A stretch of 7,783 bases of DNA from Bacteroidales bacterium (GCA_018432645.1 JAHDSP010000434.1:1-7783); one strand, 5' to 3'. Shown: positions 1 through 6,049, counted from the first letter of the stretch. The notes: generated by a model from the letters alone, not told the origin. Made by a program: numbers and translations.

Positions 1-1
1 A

Positions 2-48
2 GGGTTTACACTGTTTGAGCAAGCTAAAGCTTGCGAGTTTGTAAACCC
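2..48. repeat. Long two-part hairpin at the window edge
   Basis: A perfect 9-bp outer stem (GGGTTTACA at 2-10 with TGTAAACCC at 40-48) encloses a perfect 6-bp inner stem (GCAAGC at 19-24 with GCTTGC at 29-34) and a TAAA loop. An asymmetric internal loop of 8 and 5 bases separates the two stems. It is richer in G+C than its surroundings and lies beside two other palindromic repeats, so it is probably a mobile or interspersed palindrome. A terminator of a gene left of the window is possible, but no T-run follows it. Confidence 0.7.
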
Positions 49-71
49 CAAGAGGTGATTGCGTAGTTTAT

Positions 72-118
72 AACTACCCTGTCAGGCTTTGCCTGACACC
101 CCTTCGGAGAAGGGGAAC
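72..118 (-). repeat. REP-like palindromic unit A (inverted relative to unit B)
   Basis: Two perfect 7-bp hairpins stand side by side: GTCAGGC/GCCTGAC (81-87, 91-97, loop TTT) and CCCCTTC/GAAGGGG (99-105, 109-115, loop GGA). Read on the minus strand, the unit runs GTTCCCC, hairpin, hairpin, then an AGGG-rich end closing in GTT. That is the same architecture as the unit at 127-170. Paired hairpins with C-rich and G-rich edges resemble the short interspersed palindromes mobilised by REP-associated tyrosine transposases. No such transposase lies in the window. Confidence 0.7.
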
Positions 119-126
119 CGCACTGT

Positions 127-170
127 ATTCCCCTCTAATAGAGGGGATGTCTCGTAGAGACAGGGGTGTT
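127..170 (+). repeat. REP-like palindromic unit B
   Basis: The unit begins ATTCCCC and contains a perfect 7-bp hairpin CCCCTCT/AGAGGGG (130-136, 140-146, loop AAT). A perfect 5-bp hairpin GTCTC/GAGAC follows (149-153, 157-161, loop GTA), and it closes AGGGGTGTT. The stems differ in sequence from unit A, but layout, loop size and edges match, so the two look like diverged copies of one element in opposite orientation. Eight bases (119-126) separate them. Confidence 0.7.
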
Positions 171-195
171 AGCATGAGCGGAGACTTTTCTTTTG

Positions 196-255
196 TTACT
201 TTTCTTTGTGTGGTTGACAAAGAAAAGTAAATTGAGTAGAAATTTATTTAAAAAT
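196..255 (+). repeat. Dispersed hairpin repeat, copy 1
   Basis: A perfect 14-bp inverted repeat (TTACTTTTCTTTGT at 196-209, ACAAAGAAAAGTAA at 217-230) has a 7-base loop. Bases 200-255 match 4826-4881 without gaps at 50 of 56 positions, so the repeat extends past the hairpin into its right flank. The left flank, CTTTTCTTTTG (185-195), looks like a further stem arm whose right partner is missing here. No gene overlaps it. Confidence 0.75.
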
Positions 256-365
256 CAATTATACTTATAAGAAATATAGCTATTACCGAGAATGAACTAG
301 TAATAATTTAATTATTAATTAAATGCCTAATCAAATTTTTTAAATTTATATTTATAAAATTTTTT
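256..365. other. AT-rich spacer without a gene
   Basis: No credible reading frame is seen on either strand. The only structure is a short AT palindrome, TAATAAT/ATTATTA (301-307, 311-317, loop TTA), of a kind expected often by chance at this base composition. Together with the repeats at 2-255 it makes up the gene-free start of the window. Confidence 0.6.
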
Positions 366-373
366 TATCTTTG
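366..373 (+). promoter_or_regulatory. Candidate Bacteroidota -7 element for the aminotransferase-guaD unit
   Basis: TATCTTTG fits TAnnTTTG, the -7 element of the Bacteroidota primary sigma factor. Its last base lies 25 bases before the ATG at 399, leaving room for a leader of roughly 18-20 bases. No clear -33 TTTG is seen upstream, where the DNA is nearly pure A and T. Confidence 0.5.
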
Positions 374-398
374 CTTAATAATATTTATTTTTATAACA

Positions 399-1577
399 AT
401 GAGAGATGAATTTTTTCATTTTTTAGCTCAGACTAGTGATGAACCTTTAGCATTAGAATTTGTTTCTGCTGATGGCTGTTGGATACAAGCTGTGGATGGT
501 AAAAAATATCTTGATTTAATTTCTGGTATTTCTGTGTCTAATTTAGGGCATAAACCTTCATTTATTGTTAACGCTGTCATATCGCAAGCTCAGTCTTATG
601 ATCATTTAAATGTCTATGGTGAATATATTCTTTCACCTCAGGTTAAGCTAGCTACTAGTTTAGCTAATATTTTACCTAAAAATTTATCTAAAGTTTATTT
701 AGTTAATAGCGGGGCTGAAGCTGTAGAAGGTGCCATGAAATTATCTAAAAGGTACACAGGTAGGTATAAAATTATCGGTTTCAATAATGCATATCATGGT
801 TCTACTCAAGGTGCTTTATCTCTAATGGGTAATGAAGAGTGGAAACGTCATTTTAGACCTCTTATACCTAATATTTTTCATATTGAAATGAATAATTTTG
901 ATGATCTTTATATGATAGATAAATATACTGCAGCAGTTTTTATGGAACCTGTTATGGGTGAAGCTGGCATAATACCTGCCGATTATCAATTTATGAAAGC
1001 TGTTAGGCAAAAATGTAGTGAAGTAGGTGCTCTTCTTGTTCTCGATGAAATTCAAACTGGTATGGGACGTACTGGCACTATGTTTGCTTTTGAGCAATAT
1101 GATATTCTGCCAGATATTCTTTTACTTGCTAAAGCTCTTGGGGGTGGATATCCTCTTGGTGCTTTTATATCTTCTGAGGATATTATGTCTACTTTATCTT
1201 ACAATCCACCATTAGGACACATTACTACTTTTGGCGGACATCCAGTCAGTTGTGCAGCAGCATTGGCTTCTCTTAATTATCTTGTTGATTCTAAAATATA
1301 TCTTGAAGTTCCTAAAAAAGAGAAATTTTTTATAGATAAACTCACTAAGGCTATACCAAATTTAATTATCAGACATAAAGGTTTTTTAATTGGTATAGAA
1401 TTGCAATCGTTTGATATTGTTAAAAAAGTCATTAAAGGTGCTATTAATGAAGGTGTTATAGTAGATTGGTATATGTTTTCGAGTCAAACTATTAGAGTTG
1501 CTCCTCCTTTAATTATTTCTTATGATGAGTTAGATTTTGCAGCTGATGTTTTAATTAGACAATTAAAAAATATATGA
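399..1577 (+). CDS. Class III PLP-dependent aminotransferase (acetylornithine/ornithine aminotransferase-like)
   Basis: This enzyme transfers an amino group between an amino acid and a 2-oxo acid, using pyridoxal phosphate in the cytoplasm. The fold-type I, class III signature is complete: NSGAEAVEGAMK (103-114) for cofactor phosphate, AYHG (131-134), EP (183-184), LDEIQTG (215-221) with the cofactor-binding aspartate D216, and Schiff-base lysine K245 in AKALGGG. ITTFGGHP (275-282) and R366 in IRVAPPL follow. At 392 residues it has full family length. It most resembles the Bacteroidota 'aspartate aminotransferase family' enzymes, which share the openings DLISGISVSNLGH and GAMKLSKRYTGR. These are often labelled ArgD or RocD, but I cannot fix the substrate. 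No arg gene is adjacent. Its stop overlaps the guaD start (ATGA), which suggests one mRNA and coupled translation. No Shine-Dalgarno sequence precedes the start. Confidence 0.9.
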   Translation: MRDEFFHFLAQTSDEPLALEFVSADGCWIQAVDGKKYLDLISGISVSNLGHKPSFIVNAVISQAQSYDHLNVYGEYILSPQVKLATSLANILPKNLSKVYLVNSGAEAVEGAMKLSKRYTGRYKIIGFNNAYHGSTQGALSLMGNEEWKRHFRPLIPNIFHIEMNNFDDLYMIDKYTAAVFMEPVMGEAGIIPADYQFMKAVRQKCSEVGALLVLDEIQTGMGRTGTMFAFEQYDILPDILLLAKALGGGYPLGAFISSEDIMSTLSYNPPLGHITTFGGHPVSCAAALASLNYLVDSKIYLEVPKKEKFFIDKLTKAIPNLIIRHKGFLIGIELQSFDIVKKVIKGAINEGVIVDWYMFSSQTIRVAPPLIISYDELDFAADVLIRQLKNI

Positions 1578-2050
1578 ATATAAATGACGACATTTACTTT
1601 TTAAAATTAGCAATTGAGCTAGCTAAAGAAAATGTAAAAAATGGTGGTGGTCCCTTTGGAGCAGTTATTGTTAAAGATGGCAAAATCATTGCTAAAGGTA
1701 CTAATAGAGTTACTTCTAATAATGATCCTACAGCTCATGCCGAAATTGTAGCCATTAGACAAGCTTGTGATAAATTGAATGATTTTCAATTAACTGATTG
1801 TATTATTTATAGTAGTTGTGAACCTTGTCCTATGTGTTTAGGTGCTATTTATTGGGCTAGACCAAAAAAATTGGTTTTCGCTGCTAATAAATTCGATGCT
1901 GCTAATGCAGGATTCGATGATTCTTTGATTTATGATGAAATACAATTACCTTATAGTGATAGACATTTAGAAACTATTAATTTAAGGATAGACGAATCAT
2001 TACAACCGTTCGAATTGTGGATGTCTGAGAGTAATAAAATAACTTATTAA
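1574..2050 (+). CDS. guaD: Guanine deaminase (CDA-fold nucleobase deaminase)
   Basis: It probably converts guanine to xanthine and ammonia with one zinc ion, in purine salvage or nitrogen release. The cytidine-deaminase-fold motifs are intact: HAE (55-57) supplies zinc ligand H55 and catalytic E57, and PCPMC (84-88) supplies ligands C85 and C88. GGPFGAVIVKDG (25-36), DPTAHAE, AIYWARPK (91-98), AGFDDSLIYDEI (112-123) and a C-terminal tail ending in tyrosine match the Bacillus subtilis GuaD type as I remember it. In that type the tail of the partner subunit closes the active site. The length (158 residues) also fits (about 156). A tRNA adenosine deaminase (TadA) is less likely, because the AGFDDSxIY segment and tail are GuaD features. 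The ATG overlaps the aminotransferase stop by four bases. Confidence 0.88.
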   Translation: MNINDDIYFLKLAIELAKENVKNGGGPFGAVIVKDGKIIAKGTNRVTSNNDPTAHAEIVAIRQACDKLNDFQLTDCIIYSSCEPCPMCLGAIYWARPKKLVFAANKFDAANAGFDDSLIYDEIQLPYSDRHLETINLRIDESLQPFELWMSESNKITY

Positions 2051-2065
2051 ATTTTCCCCTGCTAT

Positions 2066-2099
2066 TTACATAAAATCTATCTTTTTTAATTTTATGTAA
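2066..2099. promoter_or_regulatory. Perfect 11-bp inverted repeat between two transcription units
   Basis: TTACATAAAAT (2066-2076) is the exact reverse complement of ATTTTATGTAA (2089-2099), with a 12-base loop. It lies 15 bases after the guaD stop and 22 bases before the TAnnTTTG element of the next unit. It could end the guaD transcript, although the stem is AT-rich and no T-run follows on the plus strand. It could also be a binding site for a dimeric regulator of the downstream unit. Sequence alone does not decide. Confidence 0.5.
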
Positions 2100-2121
2100 T
2101 GATTTATTGAAAATTTATTCG

Positions 2122-2129
2122 TAAATTTG
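2122..2129 (+). promoter_or_regulatory. Candidate Bacteroidota -7 element for the regulator-lptE unit
   Basis: TAAATTTG fits TAnnTTTG. Only 10 bases separate it from the ATG at 2140, so the transcript would start within a few bases of the start codon and have almost no leader. No -24/-12 (GG-N10-GC) sigma-54 promoter is seen here, so the activator gene itself seems to use the primary sigma factor. Confidence 0.5.
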
Positions 2130-2139
2130 TAATTAAAAA

Positions 2140-3405
2140 ATGGACGAGCTATACTTGATAAAACAAAGATTTGGGATTATAGGTAATTCACCATTCCTAA
2201 ATCATGCTATTGAGATTGCTGTGCAAGTAGCTCCTACTGATTTAACAGTTTTAATTATTGGTGAGAGTGGTACTGGTAAGGAATTCTTCCCTAAAATTAT
2301 ACATTCATTTAGTGCGAGAAAGCACGGAGCTTACATTGCAGTCAATTGTGGTGCTATACCTGAGGGCACAATAGATAGCGAGCTCTTCGGTCATGAAAAA
2401 GGCTCTTTCACTGGAGCTATCGACTCTAGAAAAGGTTATTTCGAAGTAGCTAATGGAGGCACTATTTTCCTCGATGAGGTAGGTGATTTGCCACTTTCTA
2501 CTCAAGTTCGCCTTTTACGTGTTTTAGAAACAGGTGAATTTATGCGTGTGGGTTCTAGCAAAGTAATGAAAACAGATGTTCGTGTAGTAGCTGCCACTAA
2601 TACTAATCTCCAAGAAGCTATTGCTAAAGGTAAATTTCGTGAAGATCTCTTCTACCGTCTAAGTACTATTCCTATTTATATTAGGCCCCTTAGAGAAAGA
2701 AAAGAAGATATTCCACTTTTATTCCAAAGGTTCTCTACTGATATTGCCGAAAAATATCATGTCCCACCTATTAAATTATCAGATGATGCTATGGATTTGT
2801 TAGTAAATTATAAATGGCCTGGCAATATTAGACAATTAAAAAATGTAGCTGAGCAGATGACTATTATTGAAAAAGATAGAGAAATTAATGCTCCTACACT
2901 TCAAAAATATCTTCCCGAGGTTAAACCTAATCTTCCTGTCCTCTTCTCTGATTTATCTTCTGCTGATACTCTTAATGAAAGAGAGCTCATCTATAAATAT
3001 TTGATAGACATGCGTAGAGATATTAATGAAATTAAAAAAATAGTTTATCAATTTATTTTAAGTAATAAAAATCCAGAAGCTGCATTATTTACAGAAAATA
3101 ATGAATCTACACTACCACCTTTACCTATTAAATTTTCTGAGCAACAAAATTTTGATTCTCTTCATGATGGCAATCCTATAATATCTAAAAATAAAACTAA
3201 TGATGATACTGACGTAGTATATGTATTAGAAAATGATAAAAATAATGATCATGAAGAAACACTTTCCTTACAAGAAAAAGAAAAAGAATTAATTATTAAA
3301 GCTATTCAAAAGCATAATGGTAAAAGAAAATTAGCTGCTGAAGAGTTGGGAATAAGCGAGCGAACTCTTTATCGTAAAATAAAAGAATATAATCTAGATG
3401 TATGA
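2140..3405 (+). CDS. Sigma-54-type AAA+ transcriptional activator with Fis-type HTH, no receiver domain
   Basis: Enhancer-binding proteins of this class remodel RNA polymerase holding sigma-54 so that the promoter opens. The AAA+ domain starts near residue 12 and runs to about 260: Walker A GESGTGKE (41-48), sigma-54 contact loop GSFTGA (88-93, a common variant of GAFTGA), Walker B TIFLDE (108-113), FREDLFYRL with the arginine finger (167-174), and sensor II WPGNIRQLKN (226-235). A variable acidic linker (about 265-378) leads to a Fis-type helix-turn-helix (about 380-418; GKRKLAAEELGISERTLYRK). There is no N-terminal receiver, PAS or GAF domain, so its activity may be set by its level or by a partner. 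In Bacteroidota this form commonly stands just before lptE, as here, with a four-base ATGA overlap. Its targets are unknown. Confidence 0.9.
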   Translation: MDELYLIKQRFGIIGNSPFLNHAIEIAVQVAPTDLTVLIIGESGTGKEFFPKIIHSFSARKHGAYIAVNCGAIPEGTIDSELFGHEKGSFTGAIDSRKGYFEVANGGTIFLDEVGDLPLSTQVRLLRVLETGEFMRVGSSKVMKTDVRVVAATNTNLQEAIAKGKFREDLFYRLSTIPIYIRPLRERKEDIPLLFQRFSTDIAEKYHVPPIKLSDDAMDLLVNYKWPGNIRQLKNVAEQMTIIEKDREINAPTLQKYLPEVKPNLPVLFSDLSSADTLNERELIYKYLIDMRRDINEIKKIVYQFILSNKNPEAALFTENNESTLPPLPIKFSEQQNFDSLHDGNPIISKNKTNDDTDVVYVLENDKNNDHEETLSLQEKEKELIIKAIQKHNGKRKLAAEELGISERTLYRKIKEYNLDV

Positions 3406-3905
3406 AATATAAAAGTTTAATATATTGTATCTTTGGCTTGATGATTTTTACTTCTTGCGTTAGATTTACTTTTTCCGGAGCTTCTATACCTGAAGGAGCT
3501 AAAACTTTTAGTGTGAATTATTTTGTAAATAATGCTTCTTTGGTAAATCCTAGTCTTAGTCAGCTAATAACTGATAAATTAAGAGACAGAATACAATCTC
3601 AAACTAGCCTAATCATGGTTAATGATAATGCAGATCTTACTTTTGAAGGCGAGATCATTAATTATGTTGTACAACCTGCCGCTTTGCAAGCAAATGATGT
3701 AGCTTCTCTCAATCAATTAACTATAACTATTAATGTTAAATATTCTAATAAAATTGATGAAAAACAAAGTTTTTCACAACAATTTTCTCGCTATCAACAG
3801 TTTAGTTCTACGGTGTCTTTTTCTTCTGTGGAGAGCTCTTTAACAGAACAAATTGTCAATGACCTCGTAGATGACATTTTTAATAGAGCATTTATAAATT
3901 GGTAA
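3402..3905 (+). CDS. lptE: LptE-type LPS-assembly lipoprotein
   Basis: LptE sits with the LptD barrel at the outer membrane and helps insert lipopolysaccharide into the outer leaflet. The N-terminus is a lipoprotein signal: MKYK, a hydrophobic run, then FTSC with lipidated cysteine C19. The mature part has SFSG-like 'FSGASIPEG' (24-32), NNASLVNPSLSQ (43-54), FEGEI (81-85), LNQLTITINVKY (103-114) and a C-terminal SSVESSLTEQIVNDLVDDIFNRAFINW region. This is the pattern of the Bacteroidota LptE family, which is very diverged from E. coli LptE, and 167 residues is the usual length. Translation is probably coupled to the regulator by the ATGA overlap. The next gene starts three bases after its stop. 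I am confident of the family; the role rests on family knowledge. Confidence 0.85.
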   Translation: MKYKSLIYCIFGLMIFTSCVRFTFSGASIPEGAKTFSVNYFVNNASLVNPSLSQLITDKLRDRIQSQTSLIMVNDNADLTFEGEIINYVVQPAALQANDVASLNQLTITINVKYSNKIDEKQSFSQQFSRYQQFSSTVSFSSVESSLTEQIVNDLVDDIFNRAFINW

Positions 3906-3908
3906 TAT

Positions 3909-4436
3909 ATGGACACGATTTCTATTATTAATAAAATTATTGAAGTAAAGCAAAATATTAATTATAGCGATTTATATAAAGATTTTTCGTATTCTTATTT
4001 TGTAAATCTTTTTAATCTTTTATCGAAAAATATATCTGATGCAGATTATGAAAAACTCCTTTTCAAAACATTTATGTTATCGCCTAATAGGAGTTTGCTT
4101 TATTATATTTTAAAAGATTACTACAATGCAAATGTAGATAAATCTTCAACTCAAACAAAAAAATATCATGAAATTATTGATAAATTTATTAAAGAAGAAC
4201 CTAAAATAAAACTACCATCTAAAGAAGATTTATCAGATGACATTGACGACCTCACAGAGAATATTAAGTTAGATGACGAAGATTTCGTTAGTGAAACTTT
4301 TGCATTTATTTTTACTAAACAAAAAAATTTCAATAAAGCTATTGAAATTTATGATAAACTCAAATATCGCAATCCCGAAAAAATTAATTTTTATCAAGAA
4401 AAAATTAATGAACTTCTAAAATTGCAAAATAATTAA
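3909..4436 (+). CDS. Small TPR-like protein of the lptE neighbourhood, function unknown
   Basis: No enzymatic motif is seen. The 175-residue protein has no signal peptide or membrane segment and is mostly helical by composition. Residues 86-100 (HEIIDKFIKEEPKI) and an acidic stretch (106-126) lead to one clear TPR-like unit at about 127-157: VSETFAFIFTKQKNFNKAIEIYDKLKYRNPEK. The C-terminal YQEKINELL continues it. This matches the C-terminus of a protein commonly encoded after lptE in Bacteroidota, as I recall it, often annotated only as a tetratricopeptide protein. It starts three bases after lptE, so it shares that mRNA. The ATG at 3909 is taken because earlier in-frame sequence would run into lptE. 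It may be a cytoplasmic scaffold for an envelope process, but that is inference. Confidence 0.75.
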   Translation: MDTISIINKIIEVKQNINYSDLYKDFSYSYFVNLFNLLSKNISDADYEKLLFKTFMLSPNRSLLYYILKDYYNANVDKSSTQTKKYHEIIDKFIKEEPKIKLPSKEDLSDDIDDLTENIKLDDEDFVSETFAFIFTKQKNFNKAIEIYDKLKYRNPEKINFYQEKINELLKLQNN

Positions 4437-5003
4437 AATATTCATTGTAATAATTGTTTAAATCTAAGATCTTTACATTAAAGTAAGCGCAAAAATTTTT
4501 GATTAAAAAATATGTTTAAATTAGGTAATGATATATTAATTTAAATAAATTCATATATCTACATTTCTAATTATAGCTTTTAAAGAAAATAAATAAAAAC
4601 TAGATTTTTAGAATATATTTCTCTTGAATGATCATTAATAAAGATTTTATGCATTTAAAAAATATTTATAAAATATCATTAATTAATTTTAACACAAAAC
4701 ATAAAATTTTGTAAAATGCTTAATAACAAATAGATAGAAAATATTTTAAAAAGTTTTCATATAAATCACTTTTGATTAACAAATGCTATTCTTAAAAAAG
4801 ATATCCATCATATCCACATAGGATATTTTCTTTGTGTGGCTGGCAAAGAAAAGTAAATTAAATAAAAATTTATTCAAAAATGTTTATTAATTTTACATAG
4901 CAAAACACCCCTCACTCCCACTCGCATTTCTATTTGTATCCCCCCATAATCACTGAGTTATCTCCTATGGCTTTGATAAACTTTAAATTTTCTTAATAAA
5001 TTG
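4437..5003. other. Gene-free AT-rich interval with repeat remnants
   Basis: No reading frame of plausible composition is seen on either strand across 567 bases. The first 390 bases are almost pure A and T, with a weak hairpin ACAAAA/TTTTGT (4694-4699, 4707-4712) near the middle. From 4801 there are short inverted repeats (ATATCC at 4810-4815 with GGATAT at 4821-4826), then copy 2 of the dispersed repeat (4826-4881), then a C-rich stretch (4904-4945). The C-rich stretch opens AACACCCCT, the reverse complement of the right edge of REP-like unit B. The interval separates two genes that converge on it, so it needs no promoter and may collect repeats. Confidence 0.6.
4826..4881 (+). repeat. Dispersed hairpin repeat, copy 2
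   Basis: This matches 200-255 without gaps at 50 of 56 positions. Here the stem is shorter: TTTTCTTTG (4826-4834) pairs with CAAAGAAAA (4844-4852), plus one possible G-U pair (4835 with 4843). The left arm present in copy 1 (196-199) is replaced by unrelated sequence. The right flank is still conserved for about 29 bases beyond the hairpin, so the repeated unit is more than the palindrome. It lies in the gap between two converging genes. Confidence 0.75.
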
Positions 5004-5885
5004 CTAAAAGAAAAATCCAAATATTATAATTGGAATTAAAAAAATAGCAAAAATCCATAAAAGTGGCATAAAAAATAAAAAGGAAAATAATTCTGCCAAT
5101 TTATTGTAATTTTTTATGTTATTTGTATCAATGATTTCTTTAGGATTTGATGAATTTGTTACTGATGAGGCCTCTCTGACTACCTTGTGCAAAGTGTCGC
5201 TAACGTTAATTATTACAGAACTAGCTTCCTCGGCTACTACATCACCTATTTTAGCTGATAACTTAGAAGCATTCACAGTGCTAGCTTCTTCAGCATTTAT
5301 TTTTAATTTATTACATTGACCTTTGATGTCTATTTTACTGGCTTCTTGAGCTTTTATATTTACATTTTCCCATTTCCCATGTATTTTAATTTTACTAGCC
5401 TCTTTTGCTGATAAAAATAATTTTTTAGCCTGATTATACGCTTTTATACTGCTAGCCTCATTTGCTTCCAATTTAATAGTATCGCCGATAATTGTAAGTT
5501 TGCAAAAAGAAGCTTCTTCTACTTTAAGGTTAAAATAAGGGCTATATAAAGTATCTATTACATCTAACTTAGCTGCAGAGCTTATTTTAATTTTTTTTAT
5601 TGATGGTGCAGTTAGTTCTATTAATGGTGCAGAATTTTTTTTAAATTTAAACTTTTCTTTAGCTCTTACTTTAATATTTAATGTTTTTGTAATAGAATCA
5701 TAATTATAAAAAATTATATAATCATCATTAGGTGTATAACTGATTTGTCCATTACCTTTTTTTAAAATATAATTACCACCATCTAATGTCAAATTATCGA
5801 AATCTTTTAGAGTTTGTAGATAATTTTGTGCATTAGATGTAGAAACGATTAAAAAACTTACTAAAATTAAAAATTTTATTTTCAT
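5004..5885 (-). CDS. Secreted GIN-type (DUF2807-like) beta-helix protein with C-terminal membrane segment
   Basis: Residues 1-19 form a signal peptide (MKIKF, hydrophobic core, SNA before Q20). Residues 25-105 resemble the head of the GIN/DUF2807 family, in which short strands stack into a parallel beta-helix. The middle is a strikingly regular ladder: EAS at 124, 143, 162, 181, 200, 220 and 238, mostly 19 residues apart, each followed by alternating hydrophobic residues (for example EASKIKIHG, EASKIDIKG). SAAKLDV (103-109) looks like an earlier, weaker rung. Family members usually show GAS or SAS at this turn; here it is a glutamate each time. Residues 266-293 are strongly hydrophobic and end the protein, suggesting a membrane anchor. 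The stop is TAG. It is transcribed alone, divergent from the zapA unit. Surface or periplasmic adhesion is plausible but not shown. Confidence 0.75.
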   Translation of the reverse strand: MKIKFLILVSFLIVSTSNAQNYLQTLKDFDNLTLDGGNYILKKGNGQISYTPNDDYIIFYNYDSITKTLNIKVRAKEKFKFKKNSAPLIELTAPSIKKIKISSAAKLDVIDTLYSPYFNLKVEEASFCKLTIIGDTIKLEANEASSIKAYNQAKKLFLSAKEASKIKIHGKWENVNIKAQEASKIDIKGQCNKLKINAEEASTVNASKLSAKIGDVVAEEASSVIINVSDTLHKVVREASSVTNSSNPKEIIDTNNIKNYNKLAELFSFLFFMPLLWIFAIFLIPIIIFGFFF

Positions 5886-5903
5886 ATTAAAAATAGTTTA
5901 AAT

Positions 5904-5934
5904 ATGTAACGAATTTTGTTGCTGAAAGTTACAT
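5904..5934. promoter_or_regulatory. 7-bp inverted repeat upstream of the secreted beta-helix gene
   Basis: ATGTAAC (5904-5910) is the exact reverse complement of GTTACAT (5928-5934), with 17 bases between. It lies about 19 bases before the start codon of the leftward gene, in the 164-base divergent gap. It could be an operator or a leader hairpin. No exact TAnnTTTG element for the leftward gene was found nearby, so its promoter remains unplaced. Confidence 0.3.
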
Positions 5935-6033
5935 TTGAAAAAAAATTATTTCATTTAATTATTTGTCTTTTAACCAGTTATAATTGATAATTACCTTATT
6001 TATAAAAATTAATAGCAATTCAAAAAAAATTAT

Positions 6034-6041
6034 TAATTTTG
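6034..6041 (+). promoter_or_regulatory. Candidate Bacteroidota -7 element for the coiled-coil/zapA unit
   Basis: TAATTTTG fits TAnnTTTG and ends 8 bases before the ATG at 6050. As at 2122-2129, this predicts a transcript that starts almost at the start codon. Both sites share the A-rich run leading into ATGGA. No -33 TTTG stands at the usual distance. Confidence 0.45.
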
Positions 6042-6049
6042 TATAAAAA

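Noticed and set aside
72..170. CRISPR-like array from the repeated hairpins
   Set aside because: The units are two, inverted and of different sequence, with no equal-length spacers; a CRISPR array needs direct, nearly identical repeats.
822..1097. Open frame on the minus strand inside the aminotransferase gene
   Set aside because: It lies wholly within a gene with all catalytic motifs in place, and its translation has no recognisable domain; it is a shadow frame.
2107..2129. A TTG at 2107-2109 as the -33 element
   Set aside because: Only 12 bases separate it from the -7 element, against about 19-20 in known Bacteroidota promoters.
4694..4712. Hairpin ACAAAA/TTTTGT as a terminator for the lptE unit
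   Set aside because: It lies about 260 bases after the last stop, the stem is nearly all A-T, and such hairpins are common by chance in this composition.
5116..5319. Plus-strand frame within the secreted beta-helix gene
   Set aside because: It is the complement of the repeated EAS codons, which leave the opposite frame open by their own periodicity.
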